This document shows positions 35,324-44,531 of a stretch of DNA of 64,000 nt, one piece after another. Position numbers and translations under genes: made by a program. Below the pieces are notes generated by a model that was not told the DNA's origin, did not search any database, and worked only from the letters and a program-made list of their open reading frames with translations. The stretch is taken from positions 1-64,000 of the forward strand of contig FMWZ01000016.1 in NCBI GenBank assembly GCA_900103495.1, read 5' to 3'. The first letter of the stretch is position 1; every line of letters begins with the position of its first letter. Source of the DNA: Lachnospiraceae bacterium G11. Lineage in GTDB: Bacteria > Bacillota > Clostridia > Lachnospirales > Lachnospiraceae.

Positions 35324-36664
35324 ATGAGAAAAGATGACGACATGGATATGATCGACTTCGATAAAGAACCCTCCTATGCGGAAAGCGGCGAATACTACGA
35401 AGGTGAGTATTACGAGGACGGCGAGTACTACGAAGACGAATACTACAACGAAAACGACGGGGAATACTACGAAGAGGAATACTACGAGGAGCAACGCCCC
35501 AGAAAGAAATCCGGAAAGAAAAGAAACAGAAATAACGGATACAACGGCAGGGATTACGGATATATCGATGCGCCAAAGAAGAAGAAATCCGTATTCTGGC
35601 CCGCATATATCATTTTCATTTCCCTTATGGTTTGCGGCTGGCTTGCAGTCATTCTCTACTGTAAGAAATGCCTGGTAAAATACGAGGCTTCTCAGCCCGA
35701 GAACGTAATTGCAGATATCGCAAAGGAGCTTTCAAGCGGAGAACTTGAAAACTTTGATTTTGGCAGCGGTTCACGTTTTGAATCCGGAACCATCCTCAAG
35801 GATACGTACTTTAAGAGTCTTGATGGCAAAGAGATTACCTTTGAAAAAGCGGCAGGTTCTACCGGAACCCGCCCCATCTTTAATCTCTATGCAGGGGATA
35901 AATCCATCGGAACAGTAACCCTTAAGGCAACTTCACAGGAGCCCATGATGCTTCTGCTTACTGCCCAGACCTGGGCTATCGAGAATGTTACCCCCAACTT
36001 TGAAACAGGTGACACGGGAGTTACCATTAAGGTTCCTTCAGATTATAAGGTTTACGTTAACGGAATTGAGCTTGCCGAATCCGAACTTGTGGATGCAAGC
36101 GCTCAGATTGAAGATTTCGAGAACGTTGCCGCTTACGTGGAAGTACCCACCATGGCGGAATACAGAGTTGACGGTCTTATGTTTGCACCTGAAGTTAAGA
36201 TTACAGATGCGGCAGGAAACGAAGTTGAAAGCAAACTCGATGGCTCAACCTACACGGCCGACTTCGCTACAGCCGATATGCCTGCAGACTTACAGGCTCT
36301 GGTTCTTAAGTATGCCGAAGACTACACAAACTTCTTCTCAGGCGACCTTCCCGGATGCTTTACATCCATCAATTGTCTGAGACCCATGTTTACAAGCGAT
36401 TCTTACTTCTTCGGACCTGCTGAAATTTACAGATGCGAAGATATGGGCTTCTACTCCGCTCACACCGAGCCGGTATTTGCCAACGAATCAGTTACAAATT
36501 ACACTCCTATAACAGACAGTTTCTTCTACGTAGATGTTTACTTCGAGAAGAACCTCCACCTGACACGTACGGGAGAAGACAGAGTCGACGTTACCAACCA
36601 GCGTTACTACTACGTTTTAGAGAACGGAAACTGGGTAATCGCCGATATGAAACAGAACCTATAA
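35324..36664 (+). CDS. Single-pass membrane protein with a Tyr/acidic cytoplasmic tail and NTF2-like outer domain
   Basis: A 446-aa protein of unknown function. Residues 15-58 are a low-complexity tail of EYYE-type units with about 18 tyrosines, followed by a basic stretch (RPRKKSGKKRNRN), one transmembrane helix (about 90-112) and an outer region. The last 130 residues resemble an NTF2-like/TcaA-type C-terminal domain (YAEDYTNFFSGD ... YYYVLENGNWVIADM). It is third in the glycan operon and ends at a shared terminator. I do not recognise the family with certainty. Confidence 0.75.
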   Translation: MRKDDDMDMIDFDKEPSYAESGEYYEGEYYEDGEYYEDEYYNENDGEYYEEEYYEEQRPRKKSGKKRNRNNGYNGRDYGYIDAPKKKKSVFWPAYIIFISLMVCGWLAVILYCKKCLVKYEASQPENVIADIAKELSSGELENFDFGSGSRFESGTILKDTYFKSLDGKEITFEKAAGSTGTRPIFNLYAGDKSIGTVTLKATSQEPMMLLLTAQTWAIENVTPNFETGDTGVTIKVPSDYKVYVNGIELAESELVDASAQIEDFENVAAYVEVPTMAEYRVDGLMFAPEVKITDAAGNEVESKLDGSTYTADFATADMPADLQALVLKYAEDYTNFFSGDLPGCFTSINCLRPMFTSDSYFFGPAEIYRCEDMGFYSAHTEPVFANESVTNYTPITDSFFYVDVYFEKNLHLTRTGEDRVDVTNQRYYYVLENGNWVIADMKQNL

Positions 36665-36667
36665 AAA

Positions 36668-36692
36668 ATGTGCAGCCCAATGGGCTGCACAT
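36668..36692. terminator. Bidirectional terminator
   Basis: 11-bp perfect stem ATGTGCAGCCC/GGGCTGCACAT with a 3-nt loop, followed by TATTTTT on the plus strand and ATTTTTTA on the minus strand. Confidence 0.88.
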
Positions 36693-37441
36693 TATTTTTG
36701 CTTATTTCTATATTCATTTGCGGAACACCCTGCCCACTTCTTAAACACTCTGGAGAAATGAGCCATATCTATGAATCCCACCATTTCGGCTATGTCGCTT
36801 ACTCTCAAAGTCGGATCCATCAATAACTCCTCAGCCTTCTTCACACGAATCCTGTTCAAAGCATCGGAAAAGCCAATCCCCTCATACTTATTTAGAAGCT
36901 TGCTTAAGTGCCACTGGCTCACAAAACACTTCTCCGCCACATCCACAAGACGAAGCTTCTCTTTGTAATTCTTCTCCATGTAGTTTAAAGCTCTGGTAAC
37001 CACATAGCTGGATGCTGCTGCGTCGGTTTCCTCATCGCCCTCATCCGGAGCAACCCCCGGTTTAATAAGGTCAAGCTTGGCTGTCATGCCGCCAATTGCC
37101 TCTATTAACTCTTCCATCTTTGAAGGCTTTAAAAGGAATCTGGAAGCCCCAAGTCTTATGGCCCTTTGAGCATACTCAAAGTCTCGGTAGCCTGTAAGAA
37201 TCGTCACCTGAAGATTGGGAAACTCGGATCTTATTCCCGCGACCATTGTAAGGCCATCCATTTCGCCCATACAAATGTCCGTAAAAAGGATGTCGGGGGA
37301 AAGCTCTCTTATGAGCTCCATGCCCTCCTCACCGCTTCCTGCGGTACCTACCACCTCACAGTTATACTTGGCCCAATCGATTCCCTTGGACAGACCTTCA
37401 ACAATTATATGTTCATCATCTACGATTACAACCTTATACAT
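36692..37441 (-). CDS. AraC-type response regulator, short YesN family
   Basis: A 249-aa protein: receiver domain (VDDEH, phospho-Asp in ILFTDICMGEMDG, Lys in LLKPSK), and a C-terminal AraC double helix-turn-helix (VAEKCFVSQWHLSKLLNKYEG ... VSDIAEMVGFIDMAHFSRVFKKW). It overlaps the binding-protein gene by one base, placing it last in a kinase / binding protein / regulator operon with no permease. Confidence 0.9.
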   Translation of the reverse strand: MYKVVIVDDEHIIVEGLSKGIDWAKYNCEVVGTAGSGEEGMELIRELSPDILFTDICMGEMDGLTMVAGIRSEFPNLQVTILTGYRDFEYAQRAIRLGASRFLLKPSKMEELIEAIGGMTAKLDLIKPGVAPDEGDEETDAAASSYVVTRALNYMEKNYKEKLRLVDVAEKCFVSQWHLSKLLNKYEGIGFSDALNRIRVKKAEELLMDPTLRVSDIAEMVGFIDMAHFSRVFKKWAGCSANEYRNKQK

Positions 37442-38754
37442 TAATTTATCCTCTTTTCACTCTCAATGAATCTGTCAAGAACCCTCTTTACCGGTGTTTT
37501 TCCGGAAACAATATCCTGAATCGAATCCATTAAAGGGGAACGAACTGTGGCATCCACCTTATCCTGCACTGCCGGAACAAGCCCTGTCTTCTTCTCAAGC
37601 ATGCTGGCAGCCGACTTCTGGATAGTGGAATAAGTTGTGTCGATATACTGGGCCTTTCCCTTTAAGGATGTGGCCCCCAAAGTTATTGTAGCAAAGCTTT
37701 CTATAATTGAATTCTTGGTCATATATTCAACGAATTTGACCGCAGCATCCCGTTTGCCGGGGTCATCCCAGGCCTTCTTTGAAATGTACCAGCCGGATGA
37801 GAAGCCGCCTATCATTTCCGTATTCTTTCTTGCGTCAGTACCCGGAACAAAGGTTACGCCATAGCCTGTTGCCTTACTGGATTTCTCCGCCAGAATTGTA
37901 GGAATCATCCATGACCCACTTATGCAGAAAGCCGCCTCGTTGTTAAGGAATCTGTTAAAGCAGGTGGCATCATCACAAAACAGTGCATCCGGCGAGAAAT
38001 ATCCGGCCTGATATACGTCCCTGAACTGAGTAAGGCCCGCCTCCCAGGCTTTGTAGGCATCATCCCCTACTTCCTTTGGCAGTTCCCCCTGGCTTCCGTT
38101 AACGGAATTATTGTATATAAAGTATTCGAAAAGATAATGTGGCTCACTGGCAATGGAGGCGCTTATGGGAATATATCCTGCCTTTTTAATCTTCTCACAT
38201 ATATCCATAAACTCGTCCCAGGTGGTGTTCTCGTCCGGGACCTCCACTCCTGCTGCCTTGCACACATCGAAATTGACGTACATTGCTTCCCAATAGCCAT
38301 AGGTGGGAACGCTGTAGATTTTACCATCATATTCAGAAACCTGGAAGGCCTCATCCTCAATATTGTTTGCAAAATCCGGATAAATCTCCCTTATCTCATT
38401 AACGGAAACAACCTTGCCTGCCTTAATTAAGGCATCGGCATCATTTCCTGTAAAGAAATACATGGCATCAGGCTCATCACCTACCTGGAAGTCCGCAATT
38501 ATTCTTTGCTTAAAGGCCTCATCCGCAGTTTCCGACGAATCTACAATGTCGATTCCCGTGGATTTGGAAAAAGCAGAAACAAACTTCTGATAGTTCTGAG
38601 ACGCAATATTTCTCCCTGACCAGGTGGTGGTAACGTTTAATGTCACCTTTTTGGCAACAGGAGCCTGCTTCTTGGCGGGCTCTATTATCTGGCATCCGCA
38701 AAGAAGTGTTACCATGGCTATTATACTAATTATCGATATCAGTTTCCTTTTCAT
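37441..38754 (-). CDS. Family 1 extracellular solute-binding lipoprotein
   Basis: A 437-aa carbohydrate-binding protein of ABC type (SBP_bac_1) with a lipobox LLCGC at about residues 17-21 and the family region WYISKKAWDDPGKRDAAVKFVEYM near residues 320-345. Its gene lies between the kinase (29-bp overlap) and regulator genes (1-bp overlap) with no transporter genes adjacent. It therefore either serves a remote ABC importer or acts as the ligand sensor for the kinase. Confidence 0.88.
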   Translation of the reverse strand: MKRKLISIISIIAMVTLLCGCQIIEPAKKQAPVAKKVTLNVTTTWSGRNIASQNYQKFVSAFSKSTGIDIVDSSETADEAFKQRIIADFQVGDEPDAMYFFTGNDADALIKAGKVVSVNEIREIYPDFANNIEDEAFQVSEYDGKIYSVPTYGYWEAMYVNFDVCKAAGVEVPDENTTWDEFMDICEKIKKAGYIPISASIASEPHYLFEYFIYNNSVNGSQGELPKEVGDDAYKAWEAGLTQFRDVYQAGYFSPDALFCDDATCFNRFLNNEAAFCISGSWMIPTILAEKSSKATGYGVTFVPGTDARKNTEMIGGFSSGWYISKKAWDDPGKRDAAVKFVEYMTKNSIIESFATITLGATSLKGKAQYIDTTYSTIQKSAASMLEKKTGLVPAVQDKVDATVRSPLMDSIQDIVSGKTPVKRVLDRFIESEKRIN

Positions 38755-40525
38755 ATCTGGGTTCCTCAGTGAAATCCGTGGACAAAACTATGGAGCTTAC
38801 CGTATTTCCCTCTTCGTTGCTGTAAATGGAAAGCCCGTATTCCTCGCCGTAAATAATCTTGATTCGACGGTTTACGTTTCTTATGCCGAGGCTCACGCTT
38901 CTTTCCTTATCTTCGTCGACCTCTTCGCCCAAAAGATAATCTATTCGCTCTCTGTCTTCATCAGACATTTTTCCGTTGTTTATAACATCTATGTAAAGCT
39001 TCTTATCCACTCTGTAGACCTTGAGCTCAACTACGCCCTGGTTTCTCTTGTCCATACCGTGTTCAACCGCATTCTCGATGATGGGCTGAATAATAAGCTT
39101 GGGCACCTCCACAGATAGGAGTGAGTGGTCAATTTCCTGTTTAATCTGAAGCCTTGTGCCGAACCTTTGCTTGATTATGTGAAGGTAGGCATCCACGTAG
39201 CTTAATTCCTCAGACAGGGCTATCATCCTTTGTTTACGCCTGTTCATGGTGGCATTAAGCATGACGGACAAAGCTTCAATCATGCTGGAAACCTTAATGT
39301 TTCCATTCATTCTGCTCTCCCAGTTGATAATCTCCAGTGTGTTGTTTAGGAAATGGGGATTAATCTGGCTCTGAAGTGCCATAATCTGGGCATCCTTTAA
39401 CTCCAGTTCCTCCAGATAAATGGTTTCGAACTGATGCTTTAATTCCGCAGACATGGCGTTGAAGGAATTCTCAAGGCTGGCAAATTCCTGGCCTCCGCCG
39501 GTGCCGGAAATCTGATGACCGTAATTTCCCTGGGTGATTTCTCTTGCTCCCGCTTCTATGGTCCTGACAGGCTTCGTAACGTTTGATCTTAGGAATATAA
39601 ACAGCATTCCAAAGAGAACAATCATCACAGCCACCATGGAAAACTCCAGGGTTCTTACCACCGACATCTCGTCGAAAATGGCATTCTTGGCCAGTTTGAC
39701 GAGAAGGCTGATTTTTTCATTATCAAGTTTTATATTCTTATACACATAGTAGTTATCGCTGTTTTTAAAATAAACTGCATTCTCATAGCAGGCATTACCG
39801 TATATTGCGGGGAAATTCCTGATTTCCGAATTTCCAAGAGAGCCGTCGAAAATAATGGGGGAATCATCGATATAAACCCTGTAACCGATGGCACCCCAGA
39901 TGCTGTTTAAGGACTCGAAAAGAACATCTTCATCCAGCTCAAAAACCAGAACTCCGTAGGTTTCAAAGTTCTGATCCAGCATGTTTCTTATCATGAATAC
40001 ACGATTACTGCTAAGAATCAGATGAGCACCTGTACCGTATTCCGACGCCTGTTTAAGCACATCCTCCTCATATTTCCCGGAGAAATCACTGACATCCAGC
40101 CTGGTTAAAGGGTGTGAGTTCGAATATGTGTAATAAATGTTGTCGGGATCATCAAGAAATACAAGAAAAACATCCTTAATTGAAGGATTATTCTTGTAGT
40201 TGGTATCCAAATATGATTTGACAGAATTATAGAGTTCAGAACGGCTGTTATTTAATCTGTACTTCTTGTATGCGTCCTCAATAACAGTAGAATAAGACGC
40301 ATTCTTGGAGGCCGTGGAAACATCATCAAGCTGAAGCAGACATATTTCCATTGCCTTATCTGATGTAGTCACGATGGTATTCTCAATCTGAGAATTTAAA
40401 CGCCTGGTTACCATCATAACCATTACCGCCATAAAAATAAGAAGCGGAATCAGCCAGCAGAAAACCACCATCATGGACATACTGTATATTAACTTTCTGT
40501 TTCTTTTCTTGAAGGGGTTTTTCAT
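38726..40525 (-). CDS. Sensor histidine kinase, YesM type
   Basis: A 599-aa kinase: helix at about 15-37, extracytoplasmic sensor of about 250 residues (dCache-like size), helix at about 293-313, HAMP (VTKPVRTIEAGAREITQGNYG), phospho-His in INPHFLNNTLEI and ATPase motifs near IENAVEHGMDKR and SLGIRNVNRRI. The minus-strand TATAAT at 40533-40538 lies only 7 bp before the ATG and there is no ribosome-binding site, so the mRNA may be leaderless. It heads the kinase / binding protein / regulator operon. Confidence 0.9.
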   Translation of the reverse strand: MKNPFKKRNRKLIYSMSMMVVFCWLIPLLIFMAVMVMMVTRRLNSQIENTIVTTSDKAMEICLLQLDDVSTASKNASYSTVIEDAYKKYRLNNSRSELYNSVKSYLDTNYKNNPSIKDVFLVFLDDPDNIYYTYSNSHPLTRLDVSDFSGKYEEDVLKQASEYGTGAHLILSSNRVFMIRNMLDQNFETYGVLVFELDEDVLFESLNSIWGAIGYRVYIDDSPIIFDGSLGNSEIRNFPAIYGNACYENAVYFKNSDNYYVYKNIKLDNEKISLLVKLAKNAIFDEMSVVRTLEFSMVAVMIVLFGMLFIFLRSNVTKPVRTIEAGAREITQGNYGHQISGTGGGQEFASLENSFNAMSAELKHQFETIYLEELELKDAQIMALQSQINPHFLNNTLEIINWESRMNGNIKVSSMIEALSVMLNATMNRRKQRMIALSEELSYVDAYLHIIKQRFGTRLQIKQEIDHSLLSVEVPKLIIQPIIENAVEHGMDKRNQGVVELKVYRVDKKLYIDVINNGKMSDEDRERIDYLLGEEVDEDKERSVSLGIRNVNRRIKIIYGEEYGLSIYSNEEGNTVSSIVLSTDFTEEPRYEKETDIDN

Positions 40526-40546
40526 AGCTATTATTATACACTAAAG

Positions 40547-40577
40547 GTGCAGAATGGGGACAGACCCCAAACTGCAC
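40547..40577. repeat. 31-bp palindromic repeat, copy 4
   Basis: GTGCAGAATGGGG-ACAGA-CCCCAAACTGCAC between the phosphohexomutase stop and the kinase start; it occupies the -35 region of the kinase promoter. Confidence 0.8.
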
Positions 40578-40585
40578 CTGCATTC

Positions 40586-42001
40586 TTATTTCAAATTCAA
40601 ATACTCTTCAAACAGCTCAGACACTGTGGCAGCTTCCTTGGCTGAACCCATCTCACAAAAGATTCGAAGAAGAGGCTCGGTTCCTGAGAATCTTGCTACT
40701 ACCCAGCCACCGTTTCTGAAGTATACCTTACAGCCGTCAAGGTAGGAAACATGGTCGATAATGTAAGGAAGTTCAGGAAGCTTCTTCTCCTCCATGAGAG
40801 TCTTAAAGATCTCTGCCTTCTTGTCGGCACTGAACTTGTAGCTTCTCTCCTCCATGAATATCTGGCCGCATTCCTTCTCGATATCTCTGTAAATCTCTGA
40901 GATATTCTTTCCGGTTACGGCAATCATCTCAACAAGGAGGGCTGCGGCGTAAACACCGTCCTTACCCTTAATGTGGCCTCTTACAGTAAGTCCGCCTGAG
41001 GATTCTCCGCCGATAACCGCGTCAACCTCGTTCATCTTTGCCGAAATGTGTTTAAAGCCTACAGGTACTTCGTAGCACTTCTCCCCAAACTTCTCAGCCA
41101 CCTTGTCAAGCATGTGGGTTGTGGCAATGTTTCTTACCACAGGGCCCTTCCATCCTTTAAACTTAACCAGGTAGTAATACAACAAAACGAGAATGTCATT
41201 GGGGTGAAGGAATCTTCCCGTATCGTCGATAACTCCGATTCTGTCGGCATCTCCGTCTGTGGCCAGTCCGATGTTACTCTCCGTGTCCAAAACCTTATTC
41301 TGAAGGTCACGAAGAGTATCGGCGCTGGGTGCCGGAAGCTTACGTCCGAACAATGTATCATGGTTATCGTGAATCTTGATAACCTCACAGCGGCTCGTGT
41401 AAAGAATTGTCGAAAGTGAAGTCTCTGAGACGCCGTATAGAGGATCAATACAAACCTTTAAATTAGCATCTTTGATAGCCTGCACGTTAATACTGTTCAA
41501 AATATTGTCAAGGTACTCATTAAGGGGGTAAATCTCCGTAATAAGGCCCTTCTCTTTGCCTTCTGCATATTCCATCTCTTCAACTTCGGAAGGGTCTGTT
41601 TCGGCAATATAGCCCTCTATTTCAGCGGTCTGATATTCGTCCGCATCTCTTCCTCCGGCGGTAAACACCTTGATACCGTTGTAGAGAGAAGGGTTATGGC
41701 TTGCGGTAATCATCATTCCGTAGGGGAAATCATGCTTCATTGTGTAAAACATGATAAGCGGCGTCGGTGATGACTTGTTAACCAGATAGGATTTGATTCC
41801 CGCCTTGGCAAAAACCATCGAGCACCACTGCATGGCCTCTTTTGAAAGGAATCGTCTGTCATATCCGATGACAATACCCTTGTCAGCCACACCTTCCTGC
41901 TTCATCTTTTTCACCATAGCCGTGGCGAGAAGCTGAATGTTGCTCTTAATAAATTCGTCTCCGATGACGGCTCTCCAGCCGCCTGTTCCAAATTTAATCA
42001 T
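40586..42001 (-). CDS. Phosphohexomutase (phosphoglucomutase/phosphomannomutase family)
   Basis: A 471-aa alpha-D-phosphohexomutase with the phosphoserine loop ITASHNP (S101), the metal loop DGDADRIG near residue 252, the sugar loop GGESSGG and a C-terminal phosphate-binding segment RFSGTEPLLR. It interconverts hexose 1- and 6-phosphates. It lies 12 bp downstream of the GH94 phosphorylase, whose sugar-1-phosphate product it would convert for glycolysis. Confidence 0.92.
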   Translation of the reverse strand: MIKFGTGGWRAVIGDEFIKSNIQLLATAMVKKMKQEGVADKGIVIGYDRRFLSKEAMQWCSMVFAKAGIKSYLVNKSSPTPLIMFYTMKHDFPYGMMITASHNPSLYNGIKVFTAGGRDADEYQTAEIEGYIAETDPSEVEEMEYAEGKEKGLITEIYPLNEYLDNILNSINVQAIKDANLKVCIDPLYGVSETSLSTILYTSRCEVIKIHDNHDTLFGRKLPAPSADTLRDLQNKVLDTESNIGLATDGDADRIGVIDDTGRFLHPNDILVLLYYYLVKFKGWKGPVVRNIATTHMLDKVAEKFGEKCYEVPVGFKHISAKMNEVDAVIGGESSGGLTVRGHIKGKDGVYAAALLVEMIAVTGKNISEIYRDIEKECGQIFMEERSYKFSADKKAEIFKTLMEEKKLPELPYIIDHVSYLDGCKVYFRNGGWVVARFSGTEPLLRIFCEMGSAKEAATVSELFEEYLNLK

Positions 42002-42013
42002 TTCTACCCTTTC

Positions 42014-44401
42014 CTAGCCCATAACAACCTTTACAGTGTTTCGGCTATTCTTAGCCTGAGGCAAAATCTTATCTACTTTCTCTCCGTTTAAGTATACCTC
42101 TTTGACACCCTTCATTACTCCGTCGGGATTAACTACTTCTATGTCAAAATCAGCATCTCTCCAAACTCTCTTAACGGAGAATTCCTTCCAGTCTGCAGGA
42201 ATGCAGGGATCAATTAAGAGGCTGTCAAGCTGAGGCTTGATACCAAGCATCCACTCTGTAGCCGAGAAATATGACCATCCGCCTGAACCTGTCATGAAAG
42301 GATGATGTGCGCGACCGTATGTGGAGTGGTCTACGCCCGAGATAAACTGGCAGTATGAGTAAGGCTCAGCCTGTCTTATCTCTATTTTATCATTCTGATA
42401 GTAGGGGCAAAGGGAATTATAGTACTCCATGGCCTTGTCGCCTCTTCCTATCTTACACTCAGCAGCCCAAACCCAGGGATTGGGATGTGAGAAAATGGAG
42501 CCGTTCTCCTTGAGACCGGGATAAACTCTTGTAATAAATCCGATATCTGAATCGGGAACTGTATATGAGGGAGCATTAAGCATAATTCCCCAGGGTGTAG
42601 CAAGGTGTTTATGAACACTGTCAAGAGCCTTAACAGCCTTCTCTCCTTCAGATGCGCCTGAAAGAACTGCCCATGCGTTGGATTCAAGATGAATCTTGCC
42701 TTCCTTGTCGGTCTTGGTACCAATCTTCTTACCGTTCTTGGTGATTCCTCTTATGTACCAGTCACCGTCCCAAAGTACGTCGTCACATACCTTCTTAACC
42801 TTCTCGGCAATCTTTGTATACTTCTCAACATCTGCGTCTCTCTTAAGGAACTTTGCAAGATCAAGGAAGTTATCAAGAGCCCAGTAATGAAGGAATGAAA
42901 CCATTGCGGATTCTCCTCCGCCAAGGTTAAGGCAGTCGTTCCAGTCGGCTCTTAAGCCCTTACAGATACCTGTGGCACCAACCTGCTCGGTTGAGAAATC
43001 AAGAATCTTTGTAAGATGCTCGTAAACCGTTCCTCTTCCACCATCGCAGTAGCTGATTTCTTTGTCGATGAAATCATATTCACCTGTCTCACGAACATAG
43101 TGAACAACACTTGTTACAAGCCATAATGCGTCATCTGCACAGGCATGCTTTAAGCTGTGTACTCTGTCGGACTTTGCAGTGGGAATAACTGTAGGTGAAT
43201 CGAACTCTTCCTCGTCATTTCCCTCCTCAAACCATGCGGGGTCGAAAAGGTGAAGTCCGTATCCCGTGGTGGTAAGGCCTCTCATAAGCTCTATGAGACG
43301 CTGTTTACACTTTGCAGGGTTGGAATGAGGTATTGTCATGGCATCCTGTGCCGTATCTCTGTAACCAAGTCCTGTTCTTCCGCCAACCTCAATGAAGGAT
43401 GCGAATCTTGAGAACATGACATTGATTTCGGACTGGTAAAGTGTCCAAGTGTTAATAAGGGTGTTCATGCCCTCATTAGGAGTCTTAATCTGGAGCTTAC
43501 TACATTTATTCTCCCAGAATGCTTTAAGGTCTTCATAAGCCTGATCAACGGCTTTAAGGTCCATATACTTTGCTCTGATTCTGGCACCCTCTTTACGGTT
43601 GCCTTCGCCAAGCATAAATACGAATCTTACCTTCTCACCGGGCTTAATAGTAAATGCCTTGGTGAGAGTACCGCAGTGGTTGTTTCCCTTCTCGTAGGAA
43701 CCTGAGCACTTGCCGTTAATAACTGCAACAGGGTTATCCTCGGTGTGGTATAAGCCTATGAAGGAATCTCTCAAGCAGTCAAAACCGTCGGGATCGAAAT
43801 TGGCAGTAAAGAACTGGTATCCGTCGGGTTCATAGAAAAGGTCATGCTCGATAATGCCGTTCTCATATGAAGAACCGGCGCAATATAAACTCATCTGGAA
43901 ATTCTGATTATCGATATTAATTGAGTGATATGAAAACTCACAATAGGAGAAAACATCCAAGGTTCTTGTCTTGTCAGTCTTATTCTCAAGTGTGACATCC
44001 CAAAGCTCAACCGCCTCTCCGAGAGGAATTGTAAGCCTCTGGCTGGCCTTGATACCCTTGTAATCGCACTCGTATACCGTATAGCTCATTCCATGACGGC
44101 ATGTATACTTGGCCTCATCCAGGCTCTTGCCTACAGGCTGCCAGGAAATGGTCCAGTAATCTCCGTCTTCCTTATCTCTTAAGTATACATAGTGACCGGG
44201 GCGATCCATGGGGATAGCGTTGCCGCGGAACCTTGTTATTCTGTGAAATTCGGGGCTCTTATAGAACATATAGCCGCCGGCTGTATGATTGACTACTGCA
44301 CATGTATCCTCAACTCCAAGATAGTTGGTCCAGGATGTAGGCAGATCAACTCTGTCAATCACGTATTCTCGCATTTCATTATCGAAATGTCCGTATTGCA
44401 T
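42014..44401 (-). CDS. GH94 disaccharide phosphorylase, N,N'-diacetylchitobiose phosphorylase-like
   Basis: A 795-aa cytosolic phosphorylase of GH94. The beta-sandwich start (YGHFDNEMREYVI, SWTNYLGVED) and the (alpha/alpha)6 core with EVGGRTGLGYRDTAQD and the general-acid region GLRADWNDCLNLGGGES (Asp near residue 490) are clear. The sequence recalls chitobiose phosphorylase (ChbP) more than cellobiose phosphorylases, so the products would be a hexosamine 1-phosphate and a free sugar; cellobiose is the alternative. The start has AGGAGG 8 bp upstream. It is in an operon with a phosphohexomutase. Confidence 0.85.
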   Translation of the reverse strand: MQYGHFDNEMREYVIDRVDLPTSWTNYLGVEDTCAVVNHTAGGYMFYKSPEFHRITRFRGNAIPMDRPGHYVYLRDKEDGDYWTISWQPVGKSLDEAKYTCRHGMSYTVYECDYKGIKASQRLTIPLGEAVELWDVTLENKTDKTRTLDVFSYCEFSYHSINIDNQNFQMSLYCAGSSYENGIIEHDLFYEPDGYQFFTANFDPDGFDCLRDSFIGLYHTEDNPVAVINGKCSGSYEKGNNHCGTLTKAFTIKPGEKVRFVFMLGEGNRKEGARIRAKYMDLKAVDQAYEDLKAFWENKCSKLQIKTPNEGMNTLINTWTLYQSEINVMFSRFASFIEVGGRTGLGYRDTAQDAMTIPHSNPAKCKQRLIELMRGLTTTGYGLHLFDPAWFEEGNDEEEFDSPTVIPTAKSDRVHSLKHACADDALWLVTSVVHYVRETGEYDFIDKEISYCDGGRGTVYEHLTKILDFSTEQVGATGICKGLRADWNDCLNLGGGESAMVSFLHYWALDNFLDLAKFLKRDADVEKYTKIAEKVKKVCDDVLWDGDWYIRGITKNGKKIGTKTDKEGKIHLESNAWAVLSGASEGEKAVKALDSVHKHLATPWGIMLNAPSYTVPDSDIGFITRVYPGLKENGSIFSHPNPWVWAAECKIGRGDKAMEYYNSLCPYYQNDKIEIRQAEPYSYCQFISGVDHSTYGRAHHPFMTGSGGWSYFSATEWMLGIKPQLDSLLIDPCIPADWKEFSVKRVWRDADFDIEVVNPDGVMKGVKEVYLNGEKVDKILPQAKNSRNTVKVVMG

Positions 44402-44531
44402 ATTTGTCTCCTCCTCTTAGGCACAATAAAAGTTATAAAACCTTACTCTAAATAAAATTATATTGGCCTAAAAGGAGAATTCGTATTGCTATTTATGTCA
44501 TTTTTTGAAAAATCTTGGCGTCTTTTGCATT

